From NCBI GenBank assembly GCA_024362935.1, contig JANCRA010000001.1:54815930-54879929 (forward strand): 64,000 nt of DNA, given 5' to 3'. Below are positions 25,270-38,118 of the stretch, piece by piece. The notes under the pieces were generated by a model that saw only the letters and a program-made list of their open reading frames with translations, had not been told where the DNA came from and searched no databases. A program made the translations under genes and the position numbers. Within the stretch, counting starts at the first letter, position 1; each line of letters begins with the position of its first letter. The stretch comes from Setophaga petechia (Eukaryota > Chordata > Aves > Passeriformes > Parulidae).

Positions 25270-28200
25270 GAGTGGAGAAGACAAAACAGAAAAAGCACAA
25301 AGCCATCTCACAAACTGCTATGAAAACAGTGCCAACATAAAAATTACCACCTGAGAGCTACAAATTTTTGGTTTCCAAAGTCCACTTGCCAGAGGAAAGT
25401 CACAGAATGGATCCAGATCTGTGGATGTCCACAGGAGCTCTGCCTGTCCTTTCAGAGGTGCCAGCACACCAACCAAAGAGATTAAAATCTGATGAAGCTG
25501 AACAGAGACTTCTGGAAGACAGGTTCAGACAGCAGTGGGCTTCAGTGGAGCACATGACTATCTCTGAGTTTTGAGCTTCAGTCCCCTGACAAATAAATAC
25601 TCCAAGGAAAAGCTCAAAACAAAAGATTTGCCAGATTATGACAATAAAACATTAAAACCCCACAGGATTACATGAATCCTTTCATGCATCTCCTGAACAA
25701 GTAACAGAAAGCACTGAAGTGTTTTCTGTATTATAAAAGGAAATGAAAGTGAAGACAAGTGTTTGCTGAAGTTGTGAGTGACTACTGAGTCAGTAGTGAC
25801 AGAGGTCTGGGACACTGCTTTGAGTCAGCTGGGGTATGAGCAGGAGCCCAGTGGTGGCACCAGACGTCTGGGGCAGCAGAGACGTCCCAGGTGAGGCTGT
25901 GAAGCTCTGCAGGACTGTTTGAACTGTGACCTGTGTCCTACAGTGCTTACAGACTCCTCATTCAGAAATGTGCTCTGCCTGCTGCAATCCCTGCTGGCTG
26001 CAGCACAGGCACAGCACAGGGCTCATCTTGAGTATCCTTACTCAGTAAAACAGAACCTTCCAGAGACCAGAAAATGATCACAGAAATTAATAGGGATGAA
26101 TTAATTATTCATATTAACCTTTTTATAAAGATTAAAGAGAAGCAAATGAGATTCTGTCCTCTGACTGTTTTAAATGCTGCCTGCTCAGAAGAGCTTTCTT
26201 TCAGTTTTCTGTAATGGGATTATTAGCTCATTTTCCTCAGTAATAAATATATAATCAGAAATAGATAATGCTGATAAACTTTCCACAGCAGCTATAAGAG
26301 ACAAGCAATTTTAAACAAAATAATATTCTCTGCATTGAAAATATTTAGATTAACATAATCAGGGTAGTGACCAGCACTCCTATAAAATGACAGTGCACTA
26401 TAGTATAACATTTGAAGTAAATAAACTGGATTTTGCCAAGTAAAATATTTTCCCTGATTTCAATTAAATGTAAAATTCTCCTCCATTTTCTGCCTCTGTT
26501 CCCTACTATTATAAAATAACTGCTACATTGCATTTCAACCACACAGATAGGTTAGTTATTATCTCCTGCTTTTTATGTGGTCACAAAACATAAAGTTTGG
26601 CCTTCTTTCTGTTGCTTCTTGGTGACCAAATATTTCAAGTATTATTTTGGCTACAGCACAGTTTTGCACACACAGCATGTAAGCGGCTTAGGACAAAAGA
26701 GAAAAGGGATCTGCAGGCCCAAATCCTGCCACCAAATGAAAAGAAATGAAGTTTAATCCCAAAAATCAACCATGAACTGTATCAGATGTGCACACCAGTG
26801 TATTAACTAATAAAATTCTGCATGCATAAAAACTATACTTATTTGTAAACTAGAGAATCCTCAATCATCAGCTATATAAGTACAAAATACACATTTATTA
26901 AAATAAAGTGATGCCTCAGAAATGTAAATGCTTTGACACATTAAGTCTAAGAATACATCTGGAGGGGGTAGTTCCATCTATCAAAAACTAAATATGTGTG
27001 AAAACATCTGGGAGTTGCTATTCCAACTGAAAAATTACAAGACCCATTGCAGAAGATGCTACCTGCAGTGTCCCAGCCTCAACATCAACCGACCATTACA
27101 TCACAGAGGAGAAATGAAAGAACACGGACCAGGGGGTTTCACATCCTAAAAAAGATTTAGGTCAAACTAATTTTTCAGTTTGCTTCTATCAAGGAATGAC
27201 TGTAAGAATTTCCAAGCAATATACAGGGGAATACTTGGATATACCAGGAATGGGATGAAACTCTGAGAAAAGGAATTAGAACCTGATTTTTTTAATCCTT
27301 TGCATAGAAAAATGATGTCTGAACAACCTAGGATGTCTGGTTTTTATTTCCTGATCCTCCAAATTGCCCTACTTGCCAGCTTTACAAGCATAAGCCATTG
27401 GAATGAACACAGAGCATCTGCTTATGAATTTTTGAATTTCACATATATAATATTTTCAGAATCATATCTTGACAATAAAAAGATTCTTCTCATTTCTACC
27501 TTCCTATGATACGACATGACAACTTCTCCAATGTTCAGGATACAAGAATATCCTGAGTTATTCAGCAGAAATGTGTTTACATTTTTTTAGGCATATCAGT
27601 CACTTGCAGTAGTTTTTTCTTTCTCTCTCTTGATTAGTACATACCCTAAAGCCTCAGCAGCCCAAACATGAATGTGAACAGATAAGCTAAAACCTGGGAA
27701 TTTCAAGAGCAGTGAAGTGCATGCTTTCACCTCTCCCCCTTTTAAAAGTGTCAAGTGCTTCCTGACACGCTTGGGTCCTTGGAAATGGAACATATTTTCT
27801 CATTACGTTAATTAATGGGTCTGCTTGGGTGGTATAATTCAGTATAAATTTCCTTTAGTATTCTGTCATACCTAAAAAGGATCTTATTTTTGTGATGTCT
27901 TTAAATTTTTATGACTTCTACTCTGTTTAGTCTGTGTGTAATCCTTCTTTTGAAACCTAATGTCCTAGAAAATCTGCAGGTTTCTCTCAAAACTGGCACA
28001 CACTGCAGTTTACAGTCATTTCATTTTCTTGCCTTCTTAGAACTCCCTGCAAGTCCTTAAGGTGTAGTTCACAGCTCAGGGAATTTATGATTCCATCTTC
28101 CACGTGAACCCGAGCCCTGCGATGTATTAAACCTGACAAGATGCCGCTCATTAATCTCTGAAATGCAGCCAGATGTGATGTAATGAGGAGAGGCTTCCAG

Positions 28201-29895
28201 CTCAGAGAAGCCCAGCACAGCTCCCAGCTCAGCTTGATGGTGGCTTCCTTTACCTCATCTGGGAGCTGCCTGGGTGGGGACTCTTCTGGAAGCGTAATTC
28301 CAGAAAAATGTGGTTTGGGGAAAACGAGACGGGGGAATCTCTTGCCATGCCAGTGCTTCTCAAACAGCTCAGCTTCTGCTTTCCTTTCATTTCCAGGTTA
28401 GAACACTAACTTGGTCATGCTGTCATGAACCACAACTTCCCAAGGAAATGGTTTGATGGGTTGGAGGTACATTTTTATGTATGAAAAAAAAAAGGAGCAT
28501 TTTAAATACTGGAGTCTCAGCTAGGGGAGGAAGGAACAACAGGCTCAGAACACAGAGCAGCAAGTGCTACAATTTGAACACACATTCTATCTTAATCAAA
28601 ACAAGGCTTTAATTTGGTTGTGACAATTTACTCTTTTTTAAAATTATTTTTAATAAATAATTGCATCATTTCAACACAAAAAAGGGCAAAATCAAACCAG
28701 AGTAAATATAAGGAAAAGCTCAACATTTCCAGATCCTTAATTCCAATCTCAAAATAAATTGACAAATGTTATTATCAAATTTTACTTCATTAACAGCACA
28801 TGGGGAATATATGTTGAGTAAAAGTAAGACTTTGAAACTCATCCCTGTCATGGCAATGGAAGAGACTATGAATGAAACTCATATTCCTGAGTTGAAAAAC
28901 AAACAGATGTGTTTTTTAAATATGGAAAGAAAGTGTGAAAATGAGTTTTTATACAGTCCATGATTTAGCATTTTGCATCCATGAAACTTTGAAATCCACA
29001 TCCTAAAACAAGTTAGGCCACTAAGTAGACTTGCTCTTCACAAATCATAATCAAGTTGGTTATTGCAGCAGTGCAAATCTGGTTGATTTTTGCAGATTAC
29101 TTGATTTTATTAATTTTATGCAGCTACAAAGATAAATTTTGAGAACAAAGATAATTCCTACTATATTTACCCAGGAACCAAAAGACAAATCTTCTCAGAA
29201 GCATAAGAATTTGGGCAACCTTTGTACTACCTTTTGAAATTTCTAGGAAAGAATGCAGAGCAAGACTAGCCCTGCATTTTCTTCTGACCATGGAAAAGTT
29301 ATGAGGAGAAGGCTCCTTTTTCAACTTCTCTTTCCCATTTTTTTTATTTTCGTAATTGTTGTTATTATTACTGTACTAAATTCTCTCCTGTCTATTTCAG
29401 AAGAGATTCTTCCTAGCTCTTCCTGACCTCCTCATCCATGGACAAAGTGAAAAACAGAGAACAGAAGAATAAAAAAGATTGTGGAACTGGAAACAGATAG
29501 ATCAGATGGCCGGGATTTCTATTCTAACATGTACAGCTCCAGTCACTGAACACTGTGCTTAGAAGAGAAATTACATCAGTAAATAGATAGGAATACACCA
29601 GGATTAGTCTGCAGAAAAATATTATACCTAAAATTTTAAATGTCTAAAGGATTTACTGTATTTATGCTCATGACATTCAATTATTTTTGGCAAATATTCT
29701 GGCAATTTACTTTCAGAACTGATTAGGCAGATACTGATGGACATTTCCAGAAAGTGAATCATGTATTTAAAAAGAAACCAGACTTTTAGAATTGTATTCA
29801 TCCATAAGATTGGAAAGTTCTCTTTTGGCTATGTTATCTATCAAGCTAAGTTTGGCTATGATATCAAATAAGTACTGCTGGTGAGTTGGTTGATT
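25270..29895. other. Non-coding interval, no gene seen
   Basis: Mostly AT-rich sequence. An isolated 69-codon + frame at 25368-25574, just past the CR1 copy, has a protein-like composition (charged QPKRLKSDEAEQRLLEDR segment). It has no recognised domain or splice context, so I leave it unassigned. Nothing else here looks like a gene or RNA. Confidence 0.5.
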
Positions 29896-30295
29896 ATCAC
29901 AGAATCCCAGAACAACTTGTGTTGGAAGAGACCTTAAAGATCATCCAGTTCCAGCCCCCATGCCATGGTGAGGGACACCTTCCACCAGACCAAGGTGTTC
30001 AGAGCCCCATTAAACCTGGCCTTGAACACTCCAAGGATGGATTGTTCATACACCCACAGCTTCTCTGGGCAACCTGTGCCAGTGCCTCACCACCCTCACA
30101 GCAAATAATTTCTTCCTATTATCTAATCTAAGCTGGCCCTATTTCCATTTGAAGCCATTCCTCCTCTCTCTGTCATTCCATGCCCTTTGAAAAGTCCCTC
30201 TCCAGCTCTCTTGCAGCCTCCTTTAGGTGTTGGAAACTGCTCTCAGGTCCCTCCAGAGCCTTCTCTTCTCCAGGCTGAATAGCCCCAGCTCTTAC
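29896..30295 (-). repeat. CR1 LINE fragment, about 400 bp of the 3' region
   Basis: Begins ATCACAGAATCCCAG, followed by 'ttggaagagaccttaaagatcatccag', 'ccatggtgagggacaccttccaccagacc', 'ctctgggcaacctgtgccagtgcctcaccaccctcac' and 'cttctccaggctgaatagccccagctct'. These are reverse-complement CR1 3' blocks in order. The copy is 5'-truncated. It faces the CR1 copy at 31189-31430 in opposite orientation. Confidence 0.96.
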
Positions 30296-31188
30296 CATTA
30301 TTATAACTATATATCTCTTATTTAACTACATTAATTGAATTAAACATATAAAAATATTTAATGACTCACTCCAACCACTTGAGAATATCTTAAATCTTCA
30401 GAATTACTTTGAACTCGCTCACAAAGAGAGAAAAGGTGATGCACATCAAATCAAATATCCCACAAGAAGAATTAATTTAGCAACGGTCAAGGTATGTTGC
30501 AACTTCCTCAGTTAAGATTGCATTCCTGCCCTGAGTTAACATTACATCAATTCTGGATCAATTCCTGCCTTGCAAGATCATTTGACACAAGAGTTCTTGT
30601 TTTTGCTAGAGGTGTGCCACCAATGTTTTATCCTGATCTGTCTCAGCCTTTCCAGACTGTTCTCTATTGCAGGAAAGGCATTTGGCAAAACAAGAAATGT
30701 TTCTTCTTAGATAAATATTTAAGTAAGCAATAATTGTGAAACAAAAGTACTCCAAACCTCACACAATATTCACCATACTTGGATGTTTTCTTCCCCCAAG
30801 CAATATCCAGATTTATCACATTTCAGGTCTAAGAATAAAATTCAAATTCTCTTGATGTCTGGCTAACAATCTTCACTAAATTGCTGAACCCTGTAGGCCT
30901 CTTTCTGTACTAAAGCTACATTTTTTGAAAAATTCATTAGACCCAAGCATGATGGTACATCTGTGGTCAATCATTTCAGCTAAATGTGGACCCAAACCCA
31001 CTAGTGAATTAGTTACTTAATCCCAGGCTCTGTAAAAACTTGCATTCATCATGAAATCAACTGGTAGAACAAATCAAGAATACATACACTTCAGGAAAAC
31101 ATTAAATCAAAAATTTTGTCCACAAGAATGACAATTACAGAAACTGGCTGCAGCCTTAGCCTTGCAAATCAGGAACCATTGATGGTTT

Positions 31189-31430
31189 CAGGTTTAGATT
31201 AGATATTAGGAAAACATTTTTGACTGTGAGGGTGGTGAGGCACTGGATCAGGTTGCCCAGAGAAGCTGTGGCTGCTCCATCCCTGGAACTGTTCAAGGCC
31301 AGGTTGGATGGGGCTTGAGCAACCTGGTCTAGTGGAAGGTGTCCCTGCCATGGCAGGGGATTGGAACTGGGTGATCTTTAAGGTCCCTTCCAATCCAAGC
31401 CATTCTATGATTGATTCTGTGATTCTATTC
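31189..31430 (+). repeat. CR1 LINE fragment, 3' end
   Basis: Starts 'aggtttagattagatattagg' and runs through 'gggtggtgaggcactggatcaggttgcccagagaagc', 'ggaaggtgtccctgccatggcagggg' and the terminus 'cattctatgattgattctgtgattctattc'. It is 5'-truncated at about 240 bp and the terminal octamer-type repeats are well preserved. It belongs to a subfamily close to the minus-strand copy 0.9 kb to the left. Confidence 0.97.
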
Positions 31431-33410
31431 CACTCCAAATGATACTGAAGGATTCTGAAGGCTTAGATTCCTTTTAATGTTTTAAAACCATTAAGATTTA
31501 TATGCATTTAGAGATACTTATCAAATTACTCACATAAGAAATAATGCAAGAGCTACTCTGAGCCAGGTTTCCTTCTCAAAAGTTCACTGACACATGGAGA
31601 ATGACATCTACAGCTGGAATTATGTCCTTCCACAGTCTTTATGCTTCCTCTGCAGCAAAATAATGTTCTGGCACCTGTATATTTAACATCAACTATCTTA
31701 AAATAAATGATTAGGCAATAACTCAGAATACAACAAATTATTGTAACATTTTGGGCTACTAGACAGGAAAGAAATTCACACTTGATGGTCTTGGAGACTG
31801 TCAGAAATACCCTTCATCACTTACAAATGCAACTGTTATTCCAGATTCCAGAAGCAAAAAGACAAAAGCTCTGTGAATTCTAGGTCTCTTGCAAGAGCAA
31901 GTGACAAGAGTTCTAAAAATCCTTCCAATGCTACAATGTTTCCAGTGTCATTGGCCAACAAACCTAAATCTCAGCTAAAGAAGGAAATTAAGCTTTAACT
32001 AATCACCTTTCAATAGCTACTAGAGCTGTTGTACAGATGTTTTATTCAGATAAATTAATAGCAAGTCAACGCTGCCTTCTGCACATAGAATCTGCTGTTA
32101 ATACCAGAAATCAACAATATTCCCTAAGAGTATTGACATCAAAACTATTCTGTCTCTCTTCTTTTTCTTCTTGGTACTTGGCTAAAAGTTCTGGGCCAAA
32201 TTTTATGTTATTGACACTCAAAATTTATACCTTTATGTCACCTCCTACCCAAAGTTTCAGGTAACTTCAAAAGGGCCAATAATTCTCTAAATATATAATG
32301 AATATTAGCTACATCTTACAGAAAAGGAAGCTAAAATAAAGCTGGCACAATAAATCTGGATCTGATTTTTAATGCTGACTAGCCTAAGGTCTGGAAACAA
32401 ACCATTTCTGTTACTGGAAGACTGTGAATAAAGATTCTGAATAACACCCACTAGGTTCGAAAAATATCCACTAAAATAGTGCTCAACAGGTGTGGAAAAA
32501 ACATGATTGGTATTATCCAACAGCTACTTCTTTCTCTGCATTGTCTCAATCATCACTCTGTCCCCAGTTCTGTATGAACATCCACCACTCACAGACATAT
32601 TTAGTGGCACAACCCCTCTTTACCTGAAAACAAACCCTGCCCTTTGCAGAATCCTGTCCCGTTCCACTCTGCAGATTCCCCAGAGCACAAATGCATGACT
32701 TACAGAAAAAAGTTTGAGATATTTATTCATTTGTGCTGGCACACCTGACCACACTTCTCAATAAGTTTAGTACAAAACCCCAGGTGAAGCAGAAAGCTTT
32801 TCTAAACATCTGTGGGAGTCTGTCATACCCATGCCCACAAACTATTTGCCCGTTGAGATATCCAAAAGCTGTCACGGTCTTTAAAAAGTCAGCCTCTCCT
32901 GAAACAGAATCCTTCTCTAAACAGAGTGGGAGGTTAACTGATTTCATTCTATCTGCTTCTATTCTTTGATTTTATCTTTTAATATTAATATCCTTGAGAC
33001 CACCCATCAGCTAACCTGCTTAACAAAATTTACTGCCCAGTTATCTGATCAACAATTGCAGTGAGGCAGAACTCCCTAAAAAGATGCATAAGGTAATTAT
33101 TTAATTACATTCTTATATCATGGATCATTCAATTTAATTTTTTTTATCTAAATATTCAAAACAATGTAGTGGATATAGGTTGATATTTAACATGGTGGGA
33201 CACTTTAGCACTGAGATTTGATTCAACAAGAATCTTACTTAAGCCAAGTAGTTCTACTCAGATTAGTTAGCAAATAGTAAGTCTCAAATTTCTTACCTTT
33301 AGAACTTACCTTTGGAATTCTCTTTAAATTTTGAAAACTTGATTTTGTGATATAAATATAATTCCTATGCAATATACAAGATTTACTGAATGACCTAAAG
33401 TTAAAGGAGA

Positions 33411-33502
33411 ATGAGAGGACTATTTGTGGTGGACTTGGTAGTGTTGATGTTTGAGCTTAATGATCTTAAGAGTCCTTTCCAATCTAAATGGTTCCATGAT
33501 GT
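33411..33502 (+). repeat. Short CR1 LINE 3' fragment
   Basis: Contains 'ggtggacttggtagtgttgatg', 'gagcttaatgatcttaagagtcctttccaatctaaatgg' and 'ttccatgatg'. This is the final roughly 90 bp of another CR1 subfamily, diverged. It is too short to tell more. Confidence 0.8.
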
Positions 33503-34788
33503 TATTTTTAAAAACTCTAAGGGGAAAACAAACCAAGAACCATTGTTGTATCTCTTTGTCCTATATTGCATATGCCATTTGTTTCAAACAGATTCTAAAT
33601 GAAGGAAAGCTAAAATGGAACATTGCTCAAGTTCTATGAAGCCTCAGAATATTGTAAAGCAAAGGAGGTTTGCATTACAGATATTAAAATAGCTGACTTT
33701 TCAACTTGGAGAGCATATTACAGTCCAAAGCATAGGAACACATTCTGAATGCATGGCTGCTCTGCAAATGCAGCTCGGTTGCAGGGCAGGAAATATGGGA
33801 TTAATCACGTTTGCTCCGAGAGCAGGATTTATGACTTGTAAAAGCACAGAACACATGCTATATATTGATTAAAGAAAAAAAGGCCCATCCAGTTTCATTG
33901 ATGTGTTGTCAACACCATGTCTCCAGAAAACGTGCCACCTAGTGGAGCCTGTGCCCACCTCCTGCAATCCAGGAGCAGCCAGATCTGCTCTGGTGCCTCC
34001 TGCAACCTTCCCTGCTCCGTATTTTCCATTCCTCTCACTGCAAAGCACCCATCCTCCTCTGCCCTCCCTGCAAAACTTGCTCTGCTTACAATTTAAACAG
34101 AAGATTTCTAGGATATCTACTACTCATGACTAAAAACACCTAAATAAACCCTGAACCAATACCAAAATTAGTGGAGCACAGTAAATGTGCAAACAGGAAA
34201 AATAAAACACAGCACTCTCTCTGCTGTCTGCCTAAGAGTGGAATCTACATGATACATTATTCTAGTATAAGAAAATATTTTCAGTATAAGATATCCCTGA
34301 TTCTTTTCCTCTAACCAGAAGTAAAGGATTGAGATGATGAGGAAAGAACTTTTCATTGCTGAACAGGAAGACAGACACACACATAACTCACATGCCTGAG
34401 GAAACAGCTGGGAAAATTAATCTGAAGACTGAAGAAGGCAGATGAGACCAAATAACAACCAACTTCAGCAACCTAGAAGAGAGTAACTTCTGAGTCTAAA
34501 TTCTACATTAATATGCAATTTTCCACAGGAAAATTCCACAGGATGACCTTATTTTCCAAAGATTCCAAGCATTTCTGATGGCAATACTATAATTGCTCCT
34601 ATAAATGTCTAGCACAAACCCCATCACCTCCACCTTTCACCAAAAAATGATTTATTTTTTTCTTGAATTTGAATACCGAAATATGTAGGTTCTTTCAATC
34701 TTATGTTATAACTAAAGAGTGGAATTATTTTTTTTTATGAAGCATAATTGCATTAGTTATAGGAATAGTGCACGACAGAAGGCACTAT

Positions 34789-34887
34789 GCCAGGGCCCTA
34801 GCTTGTAGATTGGAAAAAAAAATGCTTGCACCTTAGGCAGGGGCAAAGATTAATAAGTTATTCTATAATATCATGGAAGCAAAAATT
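34789..34887 (+). repeat. Dispersed direct repeat, copy A (~100 bp)
   Basis: The block from 'gccagggccctagcttgtag' to 'tctataatatcatggaagcaaaaatt' recurs at 36060-36159 in the same orientation with roughly 85 % identity by eye. Differences are substitutions plus one-base length changes. I do not recognise it as a known transposon. Confidence 0.9.
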
Positions 34888-36059
34888 TCATTACTTCAAA
34901 AATATGCAAGTTAGGAGTTGGATACAATATTCAGTTAAATGTATGAAGTTCTCAGTGCTGAATCTCTCATAGAAGAATAATACTAGATGTGTTCATAGAT
35001 CCTAAAATACTCTGAAAGTTGTTTGGTGCCCATACCTCTTTTCTAATTGCAGGAAAACATGAGGGTACTAAAATAACTGACAGTGAGGTGCCATTTCCCT
35101 GTACATTTGTCTTTTGGATGACATTTTCTGAGCTTAGGGATCTTTGCTTCATGTAGTGGAAGGTACAGTAGGCAATAAATATAAGAAATTTCAATAGAAG
35201 TAGAAAAATGTCCAGAGGAATATGAAATACATTTACATACTGAGATTCTCTGACAGCTGCACCAATGTGCATTTCTAACAAGACCAGACCCATACACACC
35301 TTAGAAGAACCACCTATAGACCATTTTCCCTCTCTTCTTCAAAATTAGTTGTAAGAAAATACAACAGTGAAGAAGCAAAGGAACATAACCCAGCCCCCAG
35401 ACAGCTCTGCACAGAACCATTGGGGCTCTGGTCCAACACACTACAAGCACAATTATGTCTTTTTGAAAAACGTGTAAGTATAGGCATTGCTTTCCCAGTC
35501 AGGGATTCATGGCAGTGCACAGGTTTCTAACACAGATCCAGCCAGTGCTCTGCTAAACTCTGTGCTTGGAGAAGGAGCAGTGTGTCCAGAGAAGACAGAC
35601 TGGGTTTGGTGATAACAGGGGAATGCAGGCATTTCAGAAGACATCCACATTTAAGATCACGGGGTGGATATTAGCATCTGCTCAGGAAAATGAACATCAG
35701 CTAGATTTTTATCATGTTGCCCTCCATATTATGGTAAGGCCCAAATGCTCCACTTGAGTTGCAGCTGCTTTATTTGAGCAAACAAAAAGCCAACCAAAGG
35801 TAAATTCTTGCCATGTATCCAGTCTGAAAGACTCAATTGGACAAGAAGCTACAGAATGCTTTCACACTCTGAAATAAGAAAAAAACCCTAGAAAAGAAGG
35901 TTGGTTTTCTTAGGTGAGACACAAAGACACATGTCCTCAGTCCAAGATACAGCATGTTCTGGGGAACAAAAGCAGGCTATTTTTGTCATTTCTTGTAAAA
36001 AATAAGTTCAGGTAGTTATTTTTTTCCCCTCCTGTCCCCAAAGGCTCTGTGCCTCTGCT

Positions 36060-36159
36060 GCCAGGACCCTAGCTTGTAGATTGCAAAGGTAAAATGCTTT
36101 CACCTTGGGCAGGTGAAAGATTAATAAATTATTCTATAATATCATAGCAGCTGCAAATT
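36060..36159 (+). repeat. Dispersed direct repeat, copy B (~100 bp)
   Basis: Second copy of the block at 34789-34887, 1.27 kb downstream and in the same orientation. 'ccctagcttgtagattg', 'caccttgggcagg' and 'ttattctataatatcat' are shared. It could be a duplicated local segment or two insertions of an undescribed element. Confidence 0.9.
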
Positions 36160-38097
36160 ACCCAGCTAGTCTAGTGAAGATTAATTTCCTTTGCTCCCAC
36201 ATTGTGATTTTCTCTTCTTGTAAAAATATTTGGTGTTCTGGTCAAAGTATAAGCAGAGCCATAGTATTTCACACTTTCGTGCAACTCAATTTTCTCTCAT
36301 GAGAAATGACAGATTCCTCAAGTTTGTGTCAGCTGGGAAAAAAAAAATCTAATCTAAAATGAAGAGCCTATTTTAACAAGAAAGAATAAGCAAATTAGTC
36401 ATCACACCTCTAATGTTTCCCCACAGACATATTCCCTGTGTTGCCCAGCACTGTCCATGCCCACAGCCAGCCTGTGCTGAGACACACAGAGCTCCACTGC
36501 AGCGAGCCTCCAGAGCATCCATCAGGAATTAACAAGGGATGAGAAAAGCAACTGGTAACAGTTAAAGCAAGTGTTCACAGGCTGCTTTGAATGGGCTGCT
36601 CTGCATTCTTTTGCAATGAACAGGGAAAGCTGTGATTGGCTCCATATGACTGGCAAAGGTGATGATAACATGACTTATGAGCAACCTGCCACGAAAAGCA
36701 TTTATCTTGCAACATATGGGGTGTGCAGGAGGAAAGATGCTCCTCTAGAGGCACATCACACAGTAGTTAAACACACAATTTAGTGAGGTGATTTTATAAT
36801 CACCTCAATACTCATGTAAGCAAAGAACTTTTGCAGCCACAAGGCAATCGCAGGTATCAGAGCTGTGAAGAAAGTAGTGGATTTTACTCAATTCCTGCTT
36901 TTAGAAACAAATCCCTATTAAATAATCTCACACCTTGGAACCAGCACAACGTGCCAAACTAATGACACAGGTATCCCACTTAGAGAAAGTGACAGAACTT
37001 TCCAAGTCAAAAGGAACAGCCATGTTTGCTTCCTGCTGTGTAACACATTACCACAAAGGTCTCCTCTTGGCTTCTTCTGCTCTTTTCCAATCTATTGTAG
37101 TCTGGATTCTCTCTTACTCATTGCAATTTTGGTTGTTTCCTCTTTCAAGTTAGGTTTCCAGATGTTGCTTACCCAATTTTTCCCTGCCACACAGCATCCT
37201 TTGCCTGAACTCCTCCACCATTCCCTTCTGTGTTTCCCCCCACTATTCAACTCACAATCTAAGTCAAGATTTTGAAACATGTTGTAAATTACACTAATTG
37301 GCAGTCCTTTCCTGCAGCTGTGTGCATTTCTTAAGACCACATACTTACAGGGCTTGGGGGCTGGTTCTTTTTTACCTTCTTTGGACACATTTTATACTAA
37401 AGCAAATTGCACCTGGTTCCAGCACCATCTGAATAATCATGCTGGTACCTTTCAGGGGTCCTGGCAGGGACAGGTTTATAATTATTTTGTTCAGTATTCA
37501 AATGGGAGACAGTTGCATCAGAAACTTATGAGGAAAACTGGATGATGCAGAATATGTTATCTTAGGTAGCTCATCTGTTTTTTCCTATGTGCTAAATGCA
37601 AAAATACATTAGTGAATAAAGAGCTTAAGAAAATGTGAGTTATGAGGTTCCCTGGTAAAAAAATGAGGCTGCATGAGTATGGGCAAAGGGTTTTATTAGC
37701 CTTGCTAATAAGGAAAGTTTCTATTTTTATTTAGAATCAATTTAACCCACATAGCTTAGAAAATAATTATTTAGAAAATAATTTAGGTTAGCTTAAAATT
37801 ACAATATTAATTTCAAGAGTTAATTTTATAATATGGTCTCGTAAATTAAAAACAAAATCCTGAAATTATTCAAAGAAAATATGAATAAAACCTACAAGTC
37901 AGACCACAGCAGTGTAGTATGCCAAAATAAAACCCTGAATCTGTCCAATATCTTTGAGTCCTAACAAAATCATTCAAAAAAAGATATTGCTTCTTTTCAT
38001 ATGCACTAGAAAATCAGTAAGGAAAAAGTGACTAGAAGAGAAAATTAGAGGGAAACCCGTTTGAGTTCAGATATTATTGCGACTTTTCCATTTAAAA

Positions 38098-38118
38098 CTA
38101 GGGGGAAAAACCCCCTAG
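38098..38118. repeat. Perfect 8-bp stem hairpin with A5 loop
   Basis: CTAGGGGG, AAAAA, CCCCCTAG is an exact palindrome around a five-A loop. It stands out in AT-rich sequence. No gene end is nearby, so there is no reason to call it a terminator. Confidence 0.9.

Noticed and set aside
25368..25574. Protein-like 68-residue frame with charged segment
   Set aside because: No family recognised, no splice signals fitting an exon, and it sits directly beside a CR1 copy. Kept only as a note.
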